Origin: an uncultured Clostridia bacterium
GTDB lineage: Bacteria; Bacillota; Clostridia; UBA1381
NCBI GenBank assembly: GCA_944391255.1
Contig: CALXSW010000138.1
Location: 1-13,986, forward strand
Direction: 5' to 3'
DNA: 13,986 nt
Shown: positions 1-5,829 of the stretch, one piece after another
Layout: every line of letters starts with the position of its first letter
How positions within the stretch are numbered: position 1 is the first letter of the stretch
Program-made: the position numbers and the translations under genes
Notes under the pieces: generated by a model
Databases searched by the model: none
What the model saw: only the letters and a program-made list of their open reading frames with translations
What the model was told of the DNA's origin: nothing

Positions 1-34
1 CATGATTTTTGCTCGTTGTTTATAACTAAAATAT

Positions 35-63
35 ATTTTATAATATAAGAAACCTTTTGTCAA
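35..63 (-). promoter_or_regulatory. Promoter facing off the left edge
   Basis: Read on the minus strand there is a perfect -35 TTGACA (58-63), a 17-nt spacer and a -10 TAAAAT (35-40, five of six consensus bases). Transcription would start near 28 and run leftwards out of the window. A CAT at 1-3 could be the ATG of that gene, but the only purine stretch before it is a poor GAG at 13-15, so the start may lie further left. The promoter geometry is good; the gene it serves is not visible. Confidence 0.6.
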
Positions 64-162
64 GTGTTATTTGCCACTTTTATTGAATACAATGCTATAT
101 AATAATACATTCTAAACAGTACATACAGGAAAAACATTCATTAGTTTGTCATAAATTCATAA

Positions 163-191
163 TTGAAAAAAAATTATTGTTGTAGTATAAT
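163..191 (+). promoter_or_regulatory. Sigma-A promoter of the glycosyltransferase gene
   Basis: TTGAAA (163-168), a 17-nt spacer and a perfect TATAAT (186-191) predict a start near 198 and a leader of about 40 nt before the ATG at 238. Just upstream, ATTCAT occurs twice 19 bp apart (136-141 and 155-160). That could be a regulator site, but in such AT-rich DNA it may be chance. Confidence 0.75.
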
Positions 192-237
192 ATGAGTTGG
201 TAAAGTAAGGGTGAAATATATATGGAGGATGTTAAAA

Positions 238-1491
238 ATGGAGTTGATAACAGCTATTAACTTTTTGATCTGGATTATCTTTTTTGTATGCTATTTATAC
301 CAGTTCTATTATATCGCAGTACCTTTTATAAAAAAAGATAAGCCGGTACATAACGTAAGAGAAAATCGCTTTGCGGTCCTCATCTCGGCGCGTAATGAGT
401 CTAACGTTATAGGTCAGCTTTTAGACAGCATAAACACTCAGACATATAACAGTGATCTGGTAGATGTATATGTTGTGGCTGATAACTGTACAGACAACAC
501 GGCAGAGATAGCAAGAGCGCACGGAGCGAATGTATACGAGCGTGAAGATAAGGTATATGTGGGCAAGGGATACGCTTTGAACTATATTCTTAATGAGATA
601 AGAGCAAAGTTCGGAAGTGATCATTATGACGGATATTTCGTATTTGATGCTGATAATGTTCTTGACCCTCATTATATAGAAGAAATGAACAAGACATTCT
701 GCAGCGGATATGACGCGCTCACGAGTTATAGAAACTCAAAGAATTACGGTACTAACTGGATAACAGCCGGATACGCGCTGTGGTTCTTGAGAGAGTCAAA
801 GTTCCTTAACTATTCAAGAATGCTTTCAAACACAAGCTGCGCTATATCAGGCACAGGTTTTATGTTCAGCAAGAAGATCGCTAAGGAAATGCAGGGTTGG
901 AAGTATTATCTTTTGACAGAGGATATAGAGTTCTCTGTTGACAGAGTTCTTAATAACTATAAGATAGGATATTGTAATAAGGCAATGCTGTTTGACGAGC
1001 AGCCTGTTACATTCTCACAGTCTGTAAGACAGAGAATGCGCTGGACGAAGGGATATCTCCAGGTAATATGCAACTATGGCTCAAGACTTTTAAAGGGCAT
1101 AGGCAAAGAAAACAGTTTCTCATGCTATGATATGTCAATGTCCATATTGCCGGCGCTCATATTGACTGTTTACAGCGCTATAATCAATGTTACAGCTATT
1201 GTGACAGGCTTGTGCATAGGTGTGAGCGTAGAGCCTGTAATTGAGGCTGTTATGGGCGGATTTTTGAGCATGTACTGCCTGATGTATCTCATAGGCGCTA
1301 TAACTACTATTTCGGAAAGAAAGAATATATACACTACTCCATTTAAAAAGTTTATGTATACATTCACATTCCCAATCTTTATGATGACATATATTCCAAT
1401 AACATTTATGGCTTTGTTCAAGAAGGTTGAGTGGAAGCCTATAGTTCACAGCGAGTCGGTCACTCTCGCGGATATAAAGAATGCCAACTAA
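238..1491 (+). CDS. Membrane glycosyltransferase, family 2 (cellulose/hyaluronan-synthase-like)
   Basis: Predicted integral membrane glycosyltransferase that moves a sugar from a nucleotide-sugar donor on the cytoplasmic face. The chosen ATG (238) has GGAGG at 224-228 with a 9-nt spacer. An in-frame GTG at 211 has no usable site and is rejected, giving 417 residues. A membrane segment (about 4-30) is followed by a GT-A domain with ARNE (51-54), DNCTDN (82-87), the metal-binding FDADN (D137, D139), a GTGFM acceptor-side motif, the catalytic TED (228-230) and QRMRW (265-269). Three hydrophobic segments close the protein (about 302-330, 336-360, 372-398). The TED plus Q(Q/R)xRW pair is typical of processive GT2 enzymes such as BcsA, NodC and HasA, but product and processivity cannot be read from sequence. 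It is a single-gene unit with no sugar-polymer genes beside it, so its role is open. Confidence 0.85.
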   Translation: MELITAINFLIWIIFFVCYLYQFYYIAVPFIKKDKPVHNVRENRFAVLISARNESNVIGQLLDSINTQTYNSDLVDVYVVADNCTDNTAEIARAHGANVYEREDKVYVGKGYALNYILNEIRAKFGSDHYDGYFVFDADNVLDPHYIEEMNKTFCSGYDALTSYRNSKNYGTNWITAGYALWFLRESKFLNYSRMLSNTSCAISGTGFMFSKKIAKEMQGWKYYLLTEDIEFSVDRVLNNYKIGYCNKAMLFDEQPVTFSQSVRQRMRWTKGYLQVICNYGSRLLKGIGKENSFSCYDMSMSILPALILTVYSAIINVTAIVTGLCIGVSVEPVIEAVMGGFLSMYCLMYLIGAITTISERKNIYTTPFKKFMYTFTFPIFMMTYIPITFMALFKKVEWKPIVHSESVTLADIKNAN

Positions 1492-1496
1492 AAAAT

Positions 1497-1534
1497 AAAG
1501 CAGGAAGGAAAGATTTATCCTACCTGCTTTTTTT
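1497..1534. terminator. Bidirectional intrinsic terminator
   Basis: Arms AAAGCAGG..GGA (1497-1509) and TCC..CCTGCTTT (1518-1530) form an 8+3 bp stem around an 8-nt loop, with a T run to 1534 on the plus strand. The A run at 1490-1496 gives a T run on the minus strand, so it can end both the glycosyltransferase and the convergent hydrolase gene. Confidence 0.85.
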
Positions 1535-1539
1535 ATTGC

Positions 1540-2106
1540 TCAGAAATCAGATGAGCTTATTATTTTTGCTCCTATATTTTTCATGTCGTTTATATTTGCT
1601 TTTTGTATCTCAAGAGAATTTGAAGAGCAGCAGTCTTCTATTACCACGATATTGTAATCTAAGGAAATACCGTCATAGCAAGTTGATCTGATGCAGTTAG
1701 GGGTGGTAGTACCTGTAAGATATATAGTCTTAATGCCAAGACGCCTTAAAATCATGTCTAATTCGGTCTGGAAGAATGCGGAAAAGCGCTGCTTTATAAT
1801 TTCATAGTCATTTACATTTTTTATAAATTCAGGCGGATTTTGAGCCGATAGAGCGCCCTCGCTGCTGCGTGTAAGCGGCTTGCCGCCTTTTTCCCAAACC
1901 TCTTTTCTTGTGTTTTCAACATCGCTTCCGTCCTCACGGTATATGCGGTTTACGAAAAACACAGGAATATTTTTTTCATGTGCTTTATTTATGACAGACG
2001 CGCAGGCGGGAACGGTCTGTTTTGCCTGAGCGATACAGAGCGGTGATTCTTTTTCTAAAAAGCCGTTCTGCATGTCTATAACGATCAATGCGCTGTTTTG
2101 AGCCAT
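1540..2106 (-). CDS. Isochorismatase-family cysteine hydrolase
   Basis: Cytosolic hydrolase of the isochorismatase/nicotinamidase superfamily, 188 residues, the usual length for a single-domain member. The Asp-Lys-Cys triad is visible: D11 in VIDMQNGF, K105 in IIKQRFSAF and the nucleophile C138 in TTTPNCIRSTC, preceded by the Thr-rich turn that carries the family's cis-peptide. The second Asp-rich stretch (REDGSDVENTR, about 57-67) lacks the DxH metal-binding motif of true nicotinamidases, so PncA is unlikely. The substrate is unknown. The ATG is well placed behind GGAGGACT (2113-2120). It lies 78 nt downstream of argG on the same strand, but a terminator intervenes and I see no good promoter of its own, so expression may depend on read-through from argG. 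Confidence 0.85.
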   Translation of the reverse strand: MAQNSALIVIDMQNGFLEKESPLCIAQAKQTVPACASVINKAHEKNIPVFFVNRIYREDGSDVENTRKEVWEKGGKPLTRSSEGALSAQNPPEFIKNVNDYEIIKQRFSAFFQTELDMILRRLGIKTIYLTGTTTPNCIRSTCYDGISLDYNIVVIEDCCSSNSLEIQKANINDMKNIGAKIISSSDF

Positions 2107-2133
2107 TTTTATAGTCCTCCGTTTTATATAAAT

Positions 2134-2171
2134 ATAAAAAAACGCGGCAAAGCTTTAAAAGTCTTGCCGCG
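2134..2171 (-). terminator. Intrinsic terminator of argG
   Basis: On the minus strand the 8-bp arms CGCGGCAA (plus 2164-2171, read in reverse complement) and TTGCCGCG (2143-2150) enclose a 13-nt loop, followed by a T-rich tract (complement of 2134-2142). It begins 13 nt after the argG stop. It also lies in the path of any argG transcript continuing into the hydrolase gene. Confidence 0.85.
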
Positions 2172-2184
2172 CAAATTTTTAAAA

Positions 2185-3405
2185 TCAATCCTTGATGCCA
2201 TTCTTCGCTTTCATCATAGCGCGAACCTTGAGTGGAAGACCAAACAGGTTGATGAATCCAGCACTGTCCTTATGGCTGTAGAGCTCATGGCTGTCACCGA
2301 ATGATGCGATGTCTTCGTTATAGAGTGAGTATGGTGACTTAGCTCCGGCAGGAGTGCAGTTACCCTTGTAAAGCTTAAGTCTTACATCACCTGTAACGTA
2401 CTTATCCATTTCGTCATACATAGCTGACATTGATTCGCGGAGCGGTGTAAACCACTTTCCGTCATATACGAGTTCAGCAAATCTAACAGCGCTCTGACGC
2501 TTGAATGCCTGAGTATCTCTGTCAAGGCAAAGGTATTCAAGTTCCTGTATAGCTGTGTAAAGGATAGTACCGCCCGGTGTTTCATAAACGCCGCGTGACT
2601 TCATGCCTACGAGTCTGTCCTCAACGATATCAGCTATACCAACGCCGTGCTTTCCGCCAAGCTCATTGAGCTTTTCAACGAGCGGACGAGCTGCCATCTT
2701 TTCGCCGTTTACAGCAACAGGAACGCCTGCCTCAAAGCTGATAGTAACGTATTCAGCCTCGTCAGGAGCCTGCTCAGGTGAAACGCCGAGCTTAAGCAGA
2801 CTGTCATACTGTGGTTCATTCCATGGATCTTCAAGGTCAACACCTTCATGGCTGATGTGCCAGATGTTTCTATCTCTTGAATAGAGATCCTTCTTTGTTA
2901 CAGGACATTCGATACCGTTCTTTTCAGCATAGTCAACAGCGTCTTCTCTTGACTTGATATCCCATATTCTCCAAGGAGCTATGATCTTAAGTGAAGGATC
3001 AAGAGCCTTTATTGAAAGCTCAAAACGAACCTGGTCATTACCCTTGCCTGTAGCACCGTGACAGATAGCAACAGCGCCTTCCTTGTGAGCGATATCAACG
3101 AGAGCCTTTGCGATGATCGGACGAGCGTGTGAAGTTCCGAGCATATACTTGCCTTCGTATACAGCGCCTGATTTCAAAGTAGGGAATATGTAATCTGTAA
3201 CGTATTCATCTCTAAGATCAGCGATGTAGCACTTGAGAGCGCCTGTTCTCTTTGCGCGTTCTTCAAGACCGTCAGTTTCCTTACCCTGACCAACGTCACC
3301 GCAAACACATATTACATCGTAATCATAATTTTCTTTCAGCCAGTGAATGATAATAGATGTATCAAGACCGCCTGAATATGCCAAAACAACTTTATCTTTA
3401 GCCAT
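2185..3405 (-). CDS. argG: Argininosuccinate synthase
   Basis: Condenses citrulline and aspartate with ATP to argininosuccinate, the penultimate step of arginine synthesis, in the cytosol. It has 406 residues, full length for the family. The N-type ATP pyrophosphatase loop SGGLDTS is at residues 11-17, followed by family blocks GTSHARPIIAKALV, HGATGKGNDQVRFE and SRDRNIWHISHEG. The ATG at 3405 has AAAGGA at 3417-3422 (11-nt spacer). No argH is adjacent; its usual partner must be elsewhere. It is transcribed from a bidirectional promoter shared with ruvC, next to ArgR-like operators, so arginine repression is likely. The assignment is secure. Confidence 0.98.
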   Translation of the reverse strand: MAKDKVVLAYSGGLDTSIIIHWLKENYDYDVICVCGDVGQGKETDGLEERAKRTGALKCYIADLRDEYVTDYIFPTLKSGAVYEGKYMLGTSHARPIIAKALVDIAHKEGAVAICHGATGKGNDQVRFELSIKALDPSLKIIAPWRIWDIKSREDAVDYAEKNGIECPVTKKDLYSRDRNIWHISHEGVDLEDPWNEPQYDSLLKLGVSPEQAPDEAEYVTISFEAGVPVAVNGEKMAARPLVEKLNELGGKHGVGIADIVEDRLVGMKSRGVYETPGGTILYTAIQELEYLCLDRDTQAFKRQSAVRFAELVYDGKWFTPLRESMSAMYDEMDKYVTGDVRLKLYKGNCTPAGAKSPYSLYNEDIASFGDSHELYSHKDSAGFINLFGLPLKVRAMMKAKNGIKD

Positions 3406-3448
3406 TTTAAATTCATTCCTTTCAAAGTTAAGCCGGCAGCAAAAAAAC

Positions 3449-3477
3449 TTGCAAACCGGACTGATTTATAGTATAAT
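3449..3477 (+). promoter_or_regulatory. ruvC promoter
   Basis: TTGCAA (3449-3454), a 17-nt spacer and TATAAT (3472-3477) predict a start near 3484 and a leader of about 106 nt before ruvC. Its -10 box forms the left half of a palindrome whose right half is the argG -10 box. Confidence 0.7.
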
Positions 3478-3491
3478 AGTATTATACTATA
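3467..3491. repeat. 25-bp perfect palindrome at the divergent promoter core
   Basis: Arms TATAGTATAATA (3467-3478) and TATTATACTATA (3480-3491) are exact reverse complements around a single central G (3479). Each arm contains a consensus TATAAT, one per strand, so the symmetry itself creates two opposed -10 elements. RNA polymerase bound at one promoter would exclude the other. Confidence 0.9.
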
Positions 3492-3509
3492 TTTTTATTA
3501 AATATTCAA
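3481..3509 (-). promoter_or_regulatory. argG promoter
   Basis: Read on the minus strand: TTGAAT -35 (plus 3504-3509), a 17-nt spacer and a perfect TATAAT -10 (3481-3486). The predicted start is near 3474, giving a leader of about 69 nt to the argG ATG. The -35 box is overlapped by an ArgR-like box at 3495-3508. Confidence 0.75.
3495..3508. promoter_or_regulatory. Putative ArgR box over the argG -35
   Basis: TTATTAAATATTCA matches the ARG-box pattern TGAAT-WWWW-ATTCA at eight of ten specified positions. It covers most of the argG -35 element, where bound ArgR would block polymerase. The match alone is modest in AT-rich DNA; its position and the two better boxes nearby raise the odds. Confidence 0.5.
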
Positions 3510-3533
3510 TAGTTAAATTTGCATAAATATAAA

Positions 3534-3547
3534 TGAATAAAAATACA
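3534..3547. promoter_or_regulatory. Putative ArgR box 2
   Basis: TGAATAAAAATACA matches TGAAT-WWWW-ATTCA at nine of ten specified bases. With its flanks it also closely resembles the Bacillus ARG-box consensus as I recall it (CATGAATAAAAATKCAAK). It lies about 25-40 bp upstream of the argG -35 and inside the ruvC leader. Confidence 0.6.
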
Positions 3548-3564
3548 TTATTATGCAATGTGCA

Positions 3565-3578
3565 TGAATATTTATACA
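3565..3578. promoter_or_regulatory. Putative ArgR box 3
   Basis: TGAATATTTATACA matches the ARG-box pattern at nine of ten specified bases. It starts 31 bp, about three helical turns, after box 2. Its right edge touches the ruvC ribosome binding site (AGGAG, 3578-3582), so a bound repressor could also affect ruvC. Confidence 0.55.
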
Positions 3579-3589
3579 GGAGTTTTTCT

Positions 3590-4093
3590 ATGGTAATAAT
3601 TGGAGTAGATCCCGGATATGCGATAGTTGGAATAGGTGTTGTGCAGTATGTCGGAAATAAGTTCAGAACACTCGAATACGGCGCTATAACAACGCCGGCA
3701 GGTATGCCAACGACAGACAGGCTGAAGAAAATATATGATGAGATGACTATGCTTATAGATAAGTATAAGCCTGATGCCGTAGCGATAGAGGAATTGTTTT
3801 TTAACTCAAATCAGAAAACGGCTATAAATGTCGCGCAGGCGAGGGGAGTAATACTTGTTGCTGCGAGGAATAAAGATGTGCCGATATATGAGTATACGCC
3901 TTTGCAGGTAAAGCAGAGCGTCACCGGATATGGAAGAGCTGACAAGCAGCAGATCCAGCAGATGGTAAAGATAATGCTCAATCTGAATGTTATCCCGAAG
4001 CCTGACGATGCGGCAGACGGACTCGCTCTTGCGATATGTCACGCTCACTCAAATAAGATGAACAATATGTTCGGACTGAATAAAGTAAAATGA
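3590..4093 (+). CDS. ruvC: Crossover junction endodeoxyribonuclease RuvC
   Basis: Holliday-junction resolvase that acts as a dimer with the RuvAB branch-migration motor in recombinational repair. The chosen ATG (3590) has AGGAG at 3578-3582 with a 7-nt spacer and gives 167 residues, the normal size. An upstream in-frame ATG at 3533 would add 19 unsupported residues. The RNase-H-fold acidic residues are all visible: D7 in GVDPG, E67 in AIEELFF, and D140 and D143 in KPDDAADGLALA. The block FNSNQKTAINVAQARGVIL fits the family. It is a single-gene unit closed by its own terminator; ruvA and ruvB, its frequent neighbours in Firmicutes, are not in this window. The shared promoter region with argG is probably accidental rather than functional linkage. 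Confidence 0.96.
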   Translation: MVIIGVDPGYAIVGIGVVQYVGNKFRTLEYGAITTPAGMPTTDRLKKIYDEMTMLIDKYKPDAVAIEELFFNSNQKTAINVAQARGVILVAARNKDVPIYEYTPLQVKQSVTGYGRADKQQIQQMVKIMLNLNVIPKPDDAADGLALAICHAHSNKMNNMFGLNKVK

Positions 4094-4131
4094 ACGGCTG
4101 CCGCTTTGAAAAATAGGCGGCTGTCTTTTTT
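4094..4131 (+). terminator. Intrinsic terminator of ruvC
   Basis: Arms ACGGCTGCC (4094-4102) and GGCGGCTGT (4116-4124) pair over 9 bp including two G-T wobbles, with a 13-nt loop, followed by C and six T (4126-4131). The stem begins directly after the ruvC stop. Confidence 0.85.
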
Positions 4132-4164
4132 CGCGGCGGGGAGAGAAGTCGGTAAAATTCGTTA

Positions 4165-4207
4165 AAAATAATATAAAAACAAGGATCCCTTTTATAAGAG
4201 ATCCTTG
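4165..4207 (-). terminator. Intrinsic terminator of gdhA
   Basis: On the minus strand CAAGGATCTCTT and AAGGGATCCTTG form a continuous 12-bp stem (one T-G wobble) with the tetraloop ATAA (plus 4180-4207), followed by TTTTT and further T-rich sequence. It sits 41 nt past the gdhA stop. Its outer arm recurs in the hairpin behind glmS. Confidence 0.9.
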
Positions 4208-4248
4208 AATTATAAATCGCTTTTATATATAAAATAACAGGTCAGAAA

Positions 4249-5592
4249 TTAAACGATGCCCTGAGCCATCATAGCTTCTGCAACCTTCATGAAGCCTGCG
4301 ATGTTAGCGCCGATAACGAGGTTCTTCTTACCGCCTATTGTTGCGCCGTATTCATCAGCAGCAGCTGAAGCGTTCTTATAGATGTTGACCATGATATCGT
4401 GAAGCTTTGCGTCAACTTCTTCAAATGTCCATGAAAGTCTCTGTGAGTTCTGGCTCATTTCAAGAGCTGATGTAGCAACGCCGCCGGCATTTGAAGCCTT
4501 ACCAGGTGCGAAGTATACGCCGTTTTCCTGGAGATACTTTGTAGCATCGAGAGTTGTAGGCATGTTAGCGCCTTCAGCAACGAGTACACAACCGTTAGCA
4601 ACGAGTGTCTTAGCGTCATCAAGGTGAAGCTCGTTCTGTGTAGCACATGGAAGAGCAACGTCACACTTAACTGTCCAGATACCCTTACCTTCTGTGTACT
4701 TAGCGTTTGGTCTGTATTCAAGATATTCCTTGATTCTGCCGCGCTTAACTTCCTTGATTTCCTTAACAGCAGCGAGATCAATACCTTCTTCATCATAGAT
4801 CCAGCCGTTTGAGTCTGACAAAGCAACTACCTTACCGCCGAGCTGATGAACCTTTTCTGTTGCGTAAATAGCAACGTTACCTGAACCTGAAACAACAACA
4901 GTCTTGCCTGTGAAGTCTGTTCCGAGATCCTTAAGCATTTCGTTAGCAAAGTATACAAGACCATAGCCTGTAGCTTCTGTTCTTGTGAGTGAACCGCCGT
5001 ATGTAAGACCTTTACCTGTGAGAACGCCCTCGTAGCAGTTCTTTATTCTCTTGTACTGACCGTACATATAACCGATCTCTCTTGCGCCTGTACCGATATC
5101 ACCTGCAGGAACGTCTGTGTCTGCGCCGATATGTCTGCAAAGCTCTGTCATAAAGCTCTGGCAGAATGCCATTACTTCACGGTCTGACTTACCCTTAGGG
5201 TCGAAGTCTGAACCGCCCTTACCGCCGCCGATAGGGAGACCTGTAAGTGAGTTCTTGAAGATCTGTTCAAAACCGAGGAACTTGATGATTCCGAGGTTTA
5301 CTGATGGGTGAAGTCTCAAACCGCCCTTGTAAGGTCCGATAGCGCTGTTGAACTGTACTCTGAAACCACGGTTAACCTGTACCTTACCGTTGTCGTCTAC
5401 CCATGGAACTCTGAACATAACCTGTCTTTCAGGCTCTGTGATTCTTTCGAGGATCGATGCTTCCTCATATTCTGGGTGCTTTGCGAATACTGGTTCAAGT
5501 GATTCAAGAACCTCTGTAGCTGCCTGGATAAATTCAGGCTCGTTTGAATTCTTTGCTTTCAAAAGATCAAGAACTCGTTCTGTGTAACTCAT
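4249..5592 (-). CDS. gdhA: Glutamate dehydrogenase, hexameric type
   Basis: Interconverts 2-oxoglutarate plus ammonia and glutamate in the cytosol. It has 447 residues, full length for the small hexameric class. Substrate-site residues are seen at K89 (GPYKGGLR) and K113 (FKNSL), the catalytic lysine at K125 (GGGKGGSDFDPKGKS) and the catalytic aspartate at D165 (PAGDIGTG). The Rossmann motif GSGNVA is at 236-241. The segment after the second strand, ALSDSNG, resembles the SDS of NADP-dependent enzymes rather than the NAD type, so a biosynthetic NADPH role is inferred. The start has GGAAG/GGAAAGG at 5601-5610. It has its own promoter and terminator. The cofactor call is weaker than the family call. 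Confidence 0.97.
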   Translation of the reverse strand: MSYTERVLDLLKAKNSNEPEFIQAATEVLESLEPVFAKHPEYEEASILERITEPERQVMFRVPWVDDNGKVQVNRGFRVQFNSAIGPYKGGLRLHPSVNLGIIKFLGFEQIFKNSLTGLPIGGGKGGSDFDPKGKSDREVMAFCQSFMTELCRHIGADTDVPAGDIGTGAREIGYMYGQYKRIKNCYEGVLTGKGLTYGGSLTRTEATGYGLVYFANEMLKDLGTDFTGKTVVVSGSGNVAIYATEKVHQLGGKVVALSDSNGWIYDEEGIDLAAVKEIKEVKRGRIKEYLEYRPNAKYTEGKGIWTVKCDVALPCATQNELHLDDAKTLVANGCVLVAEGANMPTTLDATKYLQENGVYFAPGKASNAGGVATSALEMSQNSQRLSWTFEEVDAKLHDIMVNIYKNASAAADEYGATIGGKKNLVIGANIAGFMKVAEAMMAQGIV

Positions 5593-5678
5593 AATAATTA
5601 CTTCCTTTCCTTACTGTCATTATATTTTTTAGCATACGAGCCACTAATAAATGACTAATATTAAGTAGCTGTTCTATT

Positions 5679-5707
5679 ATTCTAACATATTTTGGACTCT
5701 AAGTCAA
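5679..5707 (-). promoter_or_regulatory. gdhA promoter
   Basis: On the minus strand: TTGACT (-35, plus 5702-5707), a 17-nt spacer ending in TGT, and TAGAAT (-10, plus 5679-5684), that is, an extended -10 promoter. The predicted start is near 5672, leaving a leader of about 80 nt with no riboswitch that I recognise. Immediately upstream of the -35, ATGACG occurs twice 14 bp apart (plus 5712-5717 and 5726-5731), a possible activator site. Confidence 0.75.
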
Positions 5708-5780
5708 TTACCGTCATGAAAAAAACGTCATTTTGTGAAAAATGTTGTAATTCCATGAAATGAAATTATGTATAATGACA

Positions 5781-5813
5781 ACAAGGATCGCCGCTTTATG
5801 CAGAGATCCTTGT
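5781..5813 (-). terminator. Hairpin behind glmS, probable terminator
   Basis: On the minus strand ACAAGGATC and GATCCTTGT form a 9-bp outer stem, then after one mismatch an inner 4-bp stem with loop ATAAA. It starts 17 nt after the glmS stop. The following sequence is only moderately T-rich, so termination may be leaky or the hairpin may mainly protect the 3' end. The arm CAAGGATCTCT is identical to that of the gdhA terminator. Confidence 0.65.
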
Positions 5814-5829
5814 ATATTATTCATCAATA

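Noticed and set aside
83..111. Second plus-strand promoter (TTGAAT, 17 nt, TACATT)
   Set aside because: The -10 matches only four of six bases, and a far better promoter at 163-191 accounts for the gene.
211..237. GTG start giving nine more residues to the glycosyltransferase
   Set aside because: The upstream AAGG abuts the GTG with no spacer, while ATG 238 has GGAGG at ideal distance.
2123..2150. Promoter for the hydrolase gene (TTGCCG, 16 nt, TATAAA on the minus strand)
   Set aside because: The predicted transcript would begin inside the ribosome binding site, and the -35 lies within the argG terminator stem.
3533..3589. 19-residue N-terminal extension of RuvC from ATG 3533
   Set aside because: There is no ribosome binding site, it overlaps the ArgR-like boxes, and family alignment puts the catalytic Asp at residue 7 when ATG 3590 is used.
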